Made by a program: the position numbers and the translations under genes
Notes under the pieces: model-generated
The model's input: only the letters and a program-made list of their open reading frames with translations
The model's database searches: none
Told to the model about the DNA's origin: nothing
In this document: positions 13,743 to 20,493 of the stretch, one piece after another
How the letters are laid out: the number at the start of each line of letters is the position of its first letter
Position numbering within the stretch: the first letter of the stretch is position 1
Source of the DNA: Candidatus Jorgensenbacteria bacterium GWA1_54_12
GTDB lineage: Bacteria > Patescibacteriota > Minisyncoccia > UBA6257 > GWB1-50-10
Direction of reading: 5' to 3'
NCBI GenBank assembly: GCA_001779505.1
Contig: MFKH01000017.1
Coordinates: 1-27,520 of the forward strand
Length of the DNA: 27,520 nt

Positions 13743-14427
13743 ACAAAAGATCCAGGTTTCCGTCCAGAATTTCTTCAACTTTACTCATCTTTATTCCCAA
13801 TCGGCGGTCGCGCACCTGCTTGTACGGATGAAGCACATATGAACGTATCTCGTGCCCCCACTCGGGCGTTACTTTCACCCGCAAGTGCGCAACGTCTTCT
13901 TCTTGCCTGCGTTCAAGTTCCTGCGAGAGTTTTGCTTTCAAAAGCTTCAGCGCAATCTCGCGGTTCCGCGCCTGCGAACGCTCCGCCTGTGAGCCGGCCG
14001 TAATGCCTGTCGGCACATGCACCACACGCACCGCCGTTTCAACTTTGTTGACGTTTTGCCCTCCGGGACCGGATGAGCGGAAGAATTCGTATTTCAAATC
14101 CTTCTCGGGAATGACGAGTGATGCCGCGCTCAGGTTTTCAAGCTCCGGGAGCACCTCAACCAGAGCGAATGAGGTGTGGCGGCTTTGCTTTGCATCAAAC
14201 GGCGAAATGCGCACGAGGCGGTGAACGCCTGACTCGTCTTTCAAACGGTCATATGCGCCCTGCCCCCTCAATTCAATCGTGTTGCCGTCCACAACGGTTT
14301 CTTTCCAGCCCTTGCGGCCGGCGTAGGCGGCGTACATCTTAAGAAGCATGAGCGCCCAATCTTTGGCGTCATCTCCTCCTGCTCCCGCAAACGTGGAGAC
14401 ATATGCAATATTCGGATTATGCTGCAT
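13729..14427 (-). CDS. prfB: Peptide chain release factor 2, lacking domain 1
   Basis: The 232-residue protein matches RF2 from the start of the central domains. AGAGGDDAKDWALMLLKMY aligns with the segment that follows domain 1 in full-length RF2. The stop-codon-reading tripeptide SPF is at residues 75-77, as in RF2, and the peptidyl-hydrolysis motif GGQ is at 122-124. RF2 proteins are normally about 365 residues; the roughly 120-residue helical domain 1 is missing. An in-frame TAA lies just upstream of the alternative TTG start, and a repeat and tRNA-Thr fill the region before it, so domain 1 is not encoded nearby. The programmed frameshift of many prfB genes cannot apply. It should read UAA and UGA. 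Confidence 0.88.
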   Translation of the reverse strand: MQHNPNIAYVSTFAGAGGDDAKDWALMLLKMYAAYAGRKGWKETVVDGNTIELRGQGAYDRLKDESGVHRLVRISPFDAKQSRHTSFALVEVLPELENLSAASLVIPEKDLKYEFFRSSGPGGQNVNKVETAVRVVHVPTGITAGSQAERSQARNREIALKLLKAKLSQELERRQEEDVAHLRVKVTPEWGHEIRSYVLHPYKQVRDRRLGIKMSKVEEILDGNLDLLFEKK

Positions 14428-14462
14428 CTGAAACAAAGTTTATGGAAACCGCCTGCCACTGA

Positions 14463-14526
14463 GTCCCGACGCCCCGACTGCAACGTCGGGGGTCGGGACC
14501 CCGACTCCGCTACGCGGACGTCGGGG
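14463..14526. repeat. Nested GC-rich double hairpin (REP-like element)
   Basis: Two adjacent palindromic units lie between tRNA-Thr and prfB. The first has an outer stem GTCCCGAC/GTCGGGAC (14463-14470 with 14492-14499) enclosing an inner stem CCCCGAC/GTCGGGG (14472-14478 with 14485-14491). The second has CCCCGAC/GTCGGGG (14499-14505 with 14520-14526) enclosing TCCGC/GCGGA. The repeated unit and the related hairpin at 9346-9366 suggest a dispersed element. It may also serve as a processing or stop signal for the tRNA-Thr transcript. Confidence 0.75.
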
Positions 14527-14558
14527 CTACTCCGGCGTTGAGGTCAAGGTGTTTCCTG

Positions 14559-14631
14559 AGCCACCTCCCGGGTTTGAACCGGGGACCTACGCTTTACGAA
14601 AGCGTCGCTCTGCCAACTGAGCTAAGGTGGC
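14559..14631 (-). tRNA. tRNA-Thr (anticodon CGU)
   Basis: A full cloverleaf reads on the minus strand: acceptor GCCACCT/AGGTGGC, D arm GCTC/GAGC, anticodon stem ACGCT/AGCGT with loop TTCGTAA (anticodon CGT), T stem CCCGG/CCGGG with loop TTCAAAC. The discriminator is U and CCA is not encoded. It decodes ACG. The first 45 bases are also the last codons of the GIY-YIG reading frame. Confidence 0.95.
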
Positions 14632-14892
14632 CTGTTTACTCTTTATATAACCGTCTTGGATAATTTTCTCAATATAATCCCTTCGTTTCAACTTTTTCAA
14701 TCTTGACTCAATATATCGAGCCTCTTTCAGAGAACCGAACTCTTGACTAAAAACTAATTCAACATTCCCCAGTCTTTTTGTTGACGGAGTGAATCCGCCT
14801 TTATGATGCTGTATCCGCTTCTCCAAATTTACCGTACTTCCCACATAGTACTTCCCGTTCTTCTCGCTTTTGAGAATGTACACGCAAGCCAT
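14587..14892 (-). CDS. GIY-YIG nuclease whose frame ends inside tRNA-Thr
   Basis: The 101-residue protein is a single GIY-YIG domain of the UPF0213/YhbQ type: VYILKS and YYVGST form the GIY and YIG strands, followed by the catalytic Arg in LEKRIQHH and a Glu near residue 63 in RYIESRLKK. Such nucleases nick DNA or degrade aberrant DNA. The genuine domain ends near residue 85. The last 16 residues, from about KQATLAQLAERR, are encoded by the first half of the tRNA-Thr gene, and the TAG stop lies in its anticodon arm. RNase P cleavage at the tRNA 5' end would therefore remove the stop codon from the message. No Shine-Dalgarno sequence precedes the ATG. Confidence 0.88.
   Translation of the reverse strand: MACVYILKSEKNGKYYVGSTVNLEKRIQHHKGGFTPSTKRLGNVELVFSQEFGSLKEARYIESRLKKLKRRDYIEKIIQDGYIKSKQATLAQLAERRFRKA
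14644..14672 (-). promoter_or_regulatory. tRNA-Thr promoter inside the GIY-YIG gene
   Basis: TTGAGA (14667-14672) and TATATA (14644-14649) are 17 bases apart on the minus strand. Twelve bases separate the -10 from the mature tRNA 5' end. The whole promoter lies in coding sequence of the nuclease. Confidence 0.65.
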
Positions 14893-14913
14893 TTGACGCG
14901 AATTTCTGCGCGC

Positions 14914-15069
14914 TTACTGTGCCATGTTCCAGAGCGTGAGCACAATGACCATGCTCCCCGCCGCAATGCTGTTCCAGGTCACGAGGTTATAGCTCGCGTA
15001 CCCCAATATCCACGGCGCCGTAATGAGCCATGCGCCGACCGTGATGAGCGCCCAGCTGTTCCATTTCAT
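14914..15069 (-). CDS. Small SPW-like membrane protein
   Basis: A 51-codon frame begins 7 bases after the stop of the DsbA-like gene. The product has two hydrophobic helices, at about residues 6-23 (ALITVGAWLITAPWILGY) and 32-48. The segment GAWLITAPWILGY followed by N and a glycine-containing second helix fits half of the SPW-repeat family of two-helix membrane units, whose function is unknown. Tight spacing suggests co-transcription with the thioredoxin-like gene. The codon pattern and intact start and stop support coding. No Shine-Dalgarno sequence is evident. Confidence 0.65.
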   Translation of the reverse strand: MKWNSWALITVGAWLITAPWILGYASYNLVTWNSIAAGSMVIVLTLWNMAQ

Positions 15070-15076
15070 GGCTCGC

Positions 15077-15769
15077 TTACTTCTCAAGCAATGTTTCTAC
15101 CGCCTCCTTCATAGACTCGTAGGGCAAAGCTCCCGGCACGGGTATGCGGTCGTTTCCTGCAATGATGACCGAGAACGGCGTCCCGCGCGCGCCCACGTCA
15201 ATCGCTTCGTTAATGTGCGCCTGAATCTTTTCATCGTGGTCGCCCTTGGCAAGACACGTAGTAAACTCTTCGCGGTCAAGCCCGACATACTCGGCAATGT
15301 TCGGCAATTCAGCCGGGTCCAGGCCGTTATTTGACGGCGTCACTTCAAGCAGGCGGTCGGTGTATTTCCAGAACATTTCGTTCCCTCCCAAGGCTGCCGC
15401 GCACTCCGTTGCCACCGATTCCTTGAATGCCTTTGGGTGAAGCTGTGCCAGGGGGAAGTGGCGGTATACCCATGCAACGTCATTCGGGTATTCGCTCACA
15501 ATCCTCTGCATTGCCGCATGAAACACCTTGCAGAACGGGCATTCGGTGTCGGAATATTCCACGACGACAATCTTCGGGTTCGTCGCGCCGCGCACGTGGT
15601 CGCTTTGCGTCACCGGCTTTACATTTTTCAGCATGTTCGCCTCAAGAGCGCCCGCGTCCGCATTTCCTCCCGCACTATCCTTCTTACTCGCGGTGTAAAT
15701 GAACGAACCCGAGATAAGCACCGCCGCGGCCAAGATGCTTACGGGCAAAATGAGCTTTGCTTTATCCAT
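15077..15769 (-). CDS. DsbA-like extracytoplasmic thiol oxidoreductase
   Basis: The 230-residue protein has a signal-anchor helix at about residues 6-26, a linker, and a thioredoxin fold of the DsbA/DSBA-like (Thioredoxin_4) type. The redox motif is CPFC (Cys77-Cys80) in EYSDTECPFC, and the cis-proline is in ARGTPFSVII. A helical insertion lies between them. It would form or shuffle disulfides in secreted proteins outside the membrane. The ATG at 15769 is chosen over one four codons upstream because an extended -10 ends exactly seven bases before it. The gene is divergent from the sugar transferase, with interlocking promoters, and is followed closely by the SPW-like gene. Confidence 0.92.
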   Translation of the reverse strand: MDKAKLILPVSILAAAVLISGSFIYTASKKDSAGGNADAGALEANMLKNVKPVTQSDHVRGATNPKIVVVEYSDTECPFCKVFHAAMQRIVSEYPNDVAWVYRHFPLAQLHPKAFKESVATECAAALGGNEMFWKYTDRLLEVTPSNNGLDPAELPNIAEYVGLDREEFTTCLAKGDHDEKIQAHINEAIDVGARGTPFSVIIAGNDRIPVPGALPYESMKEAVETLLEK

Positions 15770-15770
15770 G

Positions 15771-15800
15771 TGGACAATCATACCATAGGGGAGGTAAAGT
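15771..15800 (+). promoter_or_regulatory. Sugar transferase promoter, leaderless type
   Basis: TGGACA (15771-15776) and TAAAGT (15795-15800) are 18 bases apart. Eight bases separate the -10 from the ATG at 15809. It is interleaved with the divergent dsbA-like promoter. Confidence 0.5.
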
Positions 15801-15804
15801 TCAA
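15777..15804 (-). promoter_or_regulatory. DsbA-like gene promoter, leaderless type
   Basis: On the minus strand TTGAAC (15799-15804) precedes an extended -10, TGGTATGAT, whose hexamer is at 15777-15782, with a 16-base spacer. Seven bases separate it from the ATG at 15769. Confidence 0.7.
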
Positions 15805-15808
15805 ATAC

Positions 15809-17113
15809 ATGAGAAAAATGGTCATTTTTTGGGGCGACATCGCCCTTTTATACGGCGCGCTGGCTCTAACGCTCCTTATTCGTTACGGAACGTTTGCCTA
15901 CGGCGCGCATTTTGCCGACCACCTTTTGCCCTTCACCTTCATCTTTGCGGTGTGGATATTTGTCTTTTACCTCTTCAATCTTTACCAGTATAAATTCCTC
16001 CGCACCGCGCTTCTCTTCCAAACCGTCATGCTTGCCTCACTCGTTGCTGGCGCCCTTTCCATGGCACTCTTTTATTTCTTTCCGGGGTTTTTCGGCCTCA
16101 CGCCGAAGGTGAATCTCCTTATCTTCATTCTCGCCGCCGCCGCGCTCAAGTACTTGTGGCAGCATCTTGTCATCCTCCGCTTCTTTCCGCAGGCGGCTGT
16201 TCCCATTCTCGTCATCGGTTCCTCTCCCCTCACGATGCAAATGGTGCGCCACTTGGAAACGCATCCGCATTTGGGTTACCGCGTGGCGGAATGGATAAAG
16301 GACCCCACCCCCGCGTTTCACGAAGACGTGAGCCGCCTTGCGGCGCAGGGCGTGCATGTGGTCATCGTGCACGACCAGCTTATCGGTGCGCACGGCGTCG
16401 CACAGTCGCTTTACCGCCTCCTTCCGCGCGAAGTGAACATTATCCCATTCTCCGCATTCTACGAAGACATTTTTGAGCGGATACCGCTGGATGAGATAAA
16501 GGAAGAATGGTTCATCGCGCATGTCTCGGTGCACCGGCCGTTCTATGACCGGTTGAAACGCATGATTGATGTCGTGCTCGCCGGTGCGCTCCTTGTCGTT
16601 CTTTCCCCTCTTATGATTCTCACGGCACTCGCCGTTCTCGTTTCGTCACGGGGCCCTGTTGTTCTCAAGCAACGCCGCATGGGAAAAGACGGCGCGCTCT
16701 TTACGATGTATAAGTTCCGCACGATGTATCACAATTCTTCCGGTCCCCTGTGGACGCGGCACGGCAAAGACCCTCGCGTTACGCCCGTCGGCACCGTGAT
16801 TCGCACCGCGCATCTGGATGAATTGCCTCAGCTCGTCAATATCATCCGGGGCGATTTGTCATTCATCGGGCCGCGCCCCGAGCTTGAAGGCCTTGCGGAA
16901 CAGTACGCGGCGCTTCCCTACTACGACATGCGGCACATCGTGAAGCCGGGGCTGACCGGCTGGGCACAGGTGAATTTTAAGCCGAGCGCGTCGCTTGAAG
17001 AAGCAAAAGAAAAACTCTGTTATGATGTCTATTACATCAAGAATCGGTCGCTCTTTCTTGACCTTATGATTGCCATCCGTTCCGTGAGATACTTTTTTAC
17101 GAATCGCCGCTAA
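15809..17113 (+). CDS. Undecaprenyl-phosphate sugar phosphotransferase (WcaJ/PglC type)
   Basis: The 434-residue protein begins with four to five membrane helices (about residues 5-125). A CoA-binding-like cytosolic domain with VPILVIGSSP follows, then a C-terminal phosphoglycosyl transferase domain from about residue 245. The latter shows the re-entrant helix region DRLKRMIDVVLAG, then KQRRMGKDG, YKFRTMY, DELPQLVNIIRGD, FIGPRPELEG and KPGLTGWAQ, all typical of polyprenyl-phosphate hexose-1-phosphate transferases. It starts synthesis of a lipid-linked surface glycan. An ATG three codons downstream is an alternative start. The flippase gene follows without a gap. The donor sugar cannot be read from the sequence. 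Confidence 0.94.
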   Translation: MRKMVIFWGDIALLYGALALTLLIRYGTFAYGAHFADHLLPFTFIFAVWIFVFYLFNLYQYKFLRTALLFQTVMLASLVAGALSMALFYFFPGFFGLTPKVNLLIFILAAAALKYLWQHLVILRFFPQAAVPILVIGSSPLTMQMVRHLETHPHLGYRVAEWIKDPTPAFHEDVSRLAAQGVHVVIVHDQLIGAHGVAQSLYRLLPREVNIIPFSAFYEDIFERIPLDEIKEEWFIAHVSVHRPFYDRLKRMIDVVLAGALLVVLSPLMILTALAVLVSSRGPVVLKQRRMGKDGALFTMYKFRTMYHNSSGPLWTRHGKDPRVTPVGTVIRTAHLDELPQLVNIIRGDLSFIGPRPELEGLAEQYAALPYYDMRHIVKPGLTGWAQVNFKPSASLEEAKEKLCYDVYYIKNRSLFLDLMIAIRSVRYFFTNRR

Positions 17114-18640
17114 GTGAGTATTAAAAGTTTTCTTTTCAGAAATACCGGAACGCGCCAGACGGTCATCAAAAACACCTTCTGGCTTTCGGCAAGCGAATTC
17201 GGGAGCCGGCTTCTTCGTGCAGGCGCCATTATTTATGCCGCCCGCGCCCTGGGCGCGGCGCAATACGGCATATTTTCATACGTCTTGGGCCTTGCCGGGT
17301 TCTTCACCGTTTTTGCCGATGTCGGCGTGAAGCAGATTATGACCCGCGAGGTAAGCCAAAAGCCCGAAGAGGCAAATGCATACTTCGCCACTGCGTTTTG
17401 GATAAAGGGAGCGCTCCTTTTTATCACGTCGCTTCTTGTCATCTTCGTCGCTCCCCATTTCTCGAAGATTGAGGGTGCGCGGGCACTTGTCCCCCTTGTC
17501 GCGCTCCTCACCGTTTTTGACAACCTGCGGGAATTCTCCGCCGGCTATTTCCGCGGGAAGGAAGAGATGCAATATGAAGCGCTCCTCACGCTTACGACGA
17601 ACGTCGCCATTGCCATATTTTCTTTCGTTATTATAACAGTTGCCCCGACGGCACGGGCTCTGACCGTGACGTATATTCTTTCCGCCGGCACCGGCACCGT
17701 GCTTGGTTTTATTCTTCTCCGCAAACAGTTTGCCCGCATTGTTTCGGATTTCAAGAAAACGTTTCTCACGCGCATCATACACTCTGCATGGCCCATCGCG
17801 CTCATGGGTCTTGTCGGCGCGTTCACCTTGAATGTTGATATCATCATGCTCGGATTCTACAAAACCGCCGAGACGGTCGGCTTTTACGCCGCGAGCCAGA
17901 AAATCGTCCAGCTTCTTTACATGCTCCCTGTCATTATGGCGGTTGCTACATTCCCTTCGCTTGCCCGCTTCGTCAAAAACAAAAACACCGAAAAGGCGCG
18001 CATGCTTATGGAAAAAACGGTGCGTGCCATTTACCTCATCGCCATACCTCTTGCTGTGGGCGGTCTCATTCTTGCGCCGGGAGTCATCCGCTTTTTGTAC
18101 GGCGAAGGGTATGAGCCCGCCGCGCCCATCTTGCGCCTTCTCGTTCTCACGCCTCTCGTCGTGTATCCTGCGGGCATCGTGAGCAACTTCGTCTTCGCCC
18201 ACGACGAACAAAAGAAAATTGCTCCGTTTGTCGTTATCGGCTCGCTCTTAAATGTCGTTCTGAACGTTCTCCTCATCCCCTCTTTTGGAGCCCTCGGCGC
18301 GGCGTTCGCGACGCTCGTGTCGCAGGCAGTTTACAACGGCGGCATTTGGTTCCGCGCCAAGCGCATTATGCAATTCAAAACGCTCTCAAATCTGAAACGC
18401 GCCGTCATCGCCTCGGGCATTATGGGATTTGCCGCCATCGTCCTCCAGCTTTTGGGCGTGCACATTCTCGTGAACATTATCCTCTCCATCGGCATTTATG
18501 CCGGCGTTCTGTACCTTCTGGAAGAAGATATTATTCTTGAACTGAAGCGCGTGCTCCTTCCGAGGCTCGTATCCACCGGTCATGCCATAAAGAAAGCGTC
18601 AAAACGGTCCATATCTCAAAAGGACGGCGAAGCTTCCTGA
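17114..18640 (+). CDS. Wzx-like oligosaccharide flippase
   Basis: The 508-residue product is a polytopic membrane protein with about 12-14 hydrophobic segments and the N-terminal pattern of the polysaccharide flippase (MOP) superfamily (NTFWLSASEFGSRLLRAG, ARALGAAQYGIFSYV). It should move a lipid-linked oligosaccharide to the outer face of the membrane. The start is GTG directly after the TAA of the sugar transferase, so translation is probably coupled. The C-terminal tail of about 36 residues after the last helix is charged and is encoded by DNA that also encodes, on the other strand, the end of AsnB. That 110-base tail-to-tail overlap is long for two intact genes. Confidence 0.92.
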   Translation: MSIKSFLFRNTGTRQTVIKNTFWLSASEFGSRLLRAGAIIYAARALGAAQYGIFSYVLGLAGFFTVFADVGVKQIMTREVSQKPEEANAYFATAFWIKGALLFITSLLVIFVAPHFSKIEGARALVPLVALLTVFDNLREFSAGYFRGKEEMQYEALLTLTTNVAIAIFSFVIITVAPTARALTVTYILSAGTGTVLGFILLRKQFARIVSDFKKTFLTRIIHSAWPIALMGLVGAFTLNVDIIMLGFYKTAETVGFYAASQKIVQLLYMLPVIMAVATFPSLARFVKNKNTEKARMLMEKTVRAIYLIAIPLAVGGLILAPGVIRFLYGEGYEPAAPILRLLVLTPLVVYPAGIVSNFVFAHDEQKKIAPFVVIGSLLNVVLNVLLIPSFGALGAAFATLVSQAVYNGGIWFRAKRIMQFKTLSNLKRAVIASGIMGFAAIVLQLLGVHILVNIILSIGIYAGVLYLLEEDIILELKRVLLPRLVSTGHAIKKASKRSISQKDGEAS

Positions 18641-20414
18641 CGCGGTCGCCGTTCAAAATCCCTTCTTCCCGAAGCCCTGAGTTTTCTATCGTTTTCAAAA
18701 GCGGCGCCGCCGTTTCGGGCTTCGCGAGCCACTCGGGGAAGGGTGCGCCGAATCCCTGCTTTTTGCGGCGCAGAATCTCGTCCGGAACAATGCCCTGGAC
18801 TGCGCGCTTTAAAACGTGCTTTAGCTCGCCGTCTTTAACCTTCACCCGCTCGGGGATGCGGAATGCAAGCTCCACGAGGCGCTTGTCCAAAAACGGCACG
18901 CGCGCTTCAACCGAATGCGCCATCGCCATTCGGTCAACCCGCTGGAGCAAGAATTCGGGAATGCGGTGCTTTATGTCTACGTAACTCATCCGTGCGAGCG
19001 CATCAAGGCCGTGCGCATCGGCTTCTTTGTAGAACGGCGCGAGAACGGCGTATTCGTGCCCCGGCGCAAGCGTTTTCCGATACGCGGGGGTAAGGAGCAA
19101 TTCCTTGTCGGTTGGCGTGAAAGCAATCGCGTGGCCCCAATAGGGCTCTTCGCCCTGTGCGAAGCGGCGCGCATATTCGTTCTTGAGAAGCATGTGCGGC
19201 AGGCGCTTCAAGAACTCCGGCAGGCGCGCCGCGTGGCGCCAAACGCGTTCATACAGCCGTGTTGCGCGAAGCGTCGCTTCGTAGCCTACAAAAAGCTCGT
19301 CGGCTCCTTCTCCAACCTGCGCAACCGTTACGCCGCTCTTCTTGATGAGTTCCGAGAGATAATACACAAGAAACGTAATCGGGTCGCCGTTCGGGTCGTC
19401 AAAGTGATTGGCATACACGGGAAGAAAACGCATGAGCGCTTCGTGGCCGACCACGAGCTCGTGCCGATGCGAGCCGAGTGTATCGGCGACCTGCCGCGCA
19501 TAGCGCAATTCGTCGTATTTCTCTCCGTACCCTGCGGCCGCAACGGAGAACGTTTCTACCGGCGCACCCAAGGCCCGGCTCATAAGCGCCGCATTCACCG
19601 ACGAGTCAATACCGCCCGAAAGAAAACAGCCGAACGGAACATCCGAAACCATTTGTCCGCGGATTGAGTCGGTCAAAATTTTTAAAACTTCCTCCGCGTA
19701 TTGTTCCTCGCTCGCGTCCTTTTGGTATTCGCCATCAAGCGGGCTCCAGTACGGCGCAATGACCGGCGCTTTTCCCTCTTCAATTATGAGCGTGTGCCCC
19801 GCCGGAAGTTTATGTACATCCTCAAAGAGCGTGTGGGGCGCAGGGAGCGAAGCAAAGGTAAGGTAGTACGACGCATTCTCTTTGGCGAACCGCTTTTGGA
19901 ACGCAGGGTGCGCAAGAATTGCCTTAATCTCCGAGCCGAAATAAAACGAGCCGTTTTGCACCGCGTAGTAAAAAGGTTTTATTCCCACGTGGTCGCGCGC
20001 GGCAAAAAGGAGCTTTTTCACGTCGTCCCATATAACAAAAGCGAACATGCCGTTGAAGCGCTTGACGCACTCCGTTCCGTATTCCTCGTATGCGGCGAGT
20101 ATGACCTCGGTATCGCTTTGCGACGCGAAGCGATGCCCCTTCTTTTCGAACTCCGCGCGCAGTTCCTTGAAATTATATATTTCGCCGTTGTAGACGATGT
20201 GGAGCGCGCCGCTTGTCATCGGCTGGGCTCCCGCTTCCGAAAGGTCAATGATTTTGAGGCGCCGCGAACCCAAGCCCACGCGCCCGTCGGGCGACATATA
20301 CGTTCCCGCCGCATCCGGACCGCGATACATAAGCGTGTCGCGCATCGCGTCAACGTCTTCCCTCCGCACGGGGCGGGAATCGGCGAAACGATACAATCCT
20401 GCTATGCCGCACAT
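18531..20414 (-). CDS. asnB: Asparagine synthase (glutamine-hydrolysing)
   Basis: The 627-residue enzyme starts MCGIAGLY, so Cys2 becomes the N-terminal nucleophile of the glutaminase domain. That domain shows RGPDA near residue 32, VYNGEIYNF near 75 and SDTEVIL near 100. The synthetase domain carries the ATP-binding loop LSGGIDSS near residue 265 and later VGEGADELF and EARVPFLD. Length is normal. It makes asparagine from aspartate and glutamine. In a polysaccharide locus a relative of AsnB could instead amidate a sugar acid, so both uses are open. A TACAAT -10 ends six bases before the ATG. The 3' end overlaps the convergent flippase by 110 bases. Confidence 0.95.
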   Translation of the reverse strand: MCGIAGLYRFADSRPVRREDVDAMRDTLMYRGPDAAGTYMSPDGRVGLGSRRLKIIDLSEAGAQPMTSGALHIVYNGEIYNFKELRAEFEKKGHRFASQSDTEVILAAYEEYGTECVKRFNGMFAFVIWDDVKKLLFAARDHVGIKPFYYAVQNGSFYFGSEIKAILAHPAFQKRFAKENASYYLTFASLPAPHTLFEDVHKLPAGHTLIIEEGKAPVIAPYWSPLDGEYQKDASEEQYAEEVLKILTDSIRGQMVSDVPFGCFLSGGIDSSVNAALMSRALGAPVETFSVAAAGYGEKYDELRYARQVADTLGSHRHELVVGHEALMRFLPVYANHFDDPNGDPITFLVYYLSELIKKSGVTVAQVGEGADELFVGYEATLRATRLYERVWRHAARLPEFLKRLPHMLLKNEYARRFAQGEEPYWGHAIAFTPTDKELLLTPAYRKTLAPGHEYAVLAPFYKEADAHGLDALARMSYVDIKHRIPEFLLQRVDRMAMAHSVEARVPFLDKRLVELAFRIPERVKVKDGELKHVLKRAVQGIVPDEILRRKKQGFGAPFPEWLAKPETAAPLLKTIENSGLREEGILNGDRVRKLRRPFEIWTVLTLSLWHDRWIRASEGARASVQE

Positions 20415-20420
20415 GCGGTC

Positions 20421-20426
20421 ATTGTA
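20421..20426 (-). promoter_or_regulatory. asnB -10 box, leaderless type
   Basis: TACAAT on the minus strand ends six bases before the asnB ATG, with a weak -35 region that falls in the terminator T-run of the upstream gene. A short palindrome, CCGCA/TGCGG, covers the start codon and could bind a regulator. Confidence 0.5.
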
Positions 20427-20448
20427 CCGTCATCCGGCGCAAAAGGAA

Positions 20449-20470
20449 GAGCCCCGCTGTAGCGGGGCTC
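20449..20470 (-). terminator. Intrinsic terminator of the wecB-HD unit
   Basis: GAGCCCCGC and GCGGGGCTC form a 9-bp GC-rich stem with loop TACA on the minus strand, followed by TTCCTTTT. It lies 24 bases after the HD-protein stop codon and separates that unit from asnB. Confidence 0.8.
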
Positions 20471-20493
20471 AAAGTGCGATACTGTGCGACATT

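Noticed and set aside
12681..14003. 440-codon plus-strand frame opposite ftsX, ftsE and prfB
   Set aside because: The minus strand encodes three confident conserved proteins here; the plus frame is a shadow.
14427..14460. Programmed +1 frameshift at the prfB start to supply domain 1
   Set aside because: The classical site is near codon 26 with an in-frame UGA; here TAA lies just before the first start and the upstream DNA is a repeat and a tRNA, not coding sequence.
15788..15795. GGGGAGGT as Shine-Dalgarno site of the sugar transferase
   Set aside because: It lies about 14 bases from the ATG, too far for normal pairing, and falls within the promoter spacer, so it would probably not be transcribed.
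17276..18211. 311-codon minus-strand frame opposite the flippase
   Set aside because: Highly charged antisense translation of hydrophobic-helix codons; no domain.
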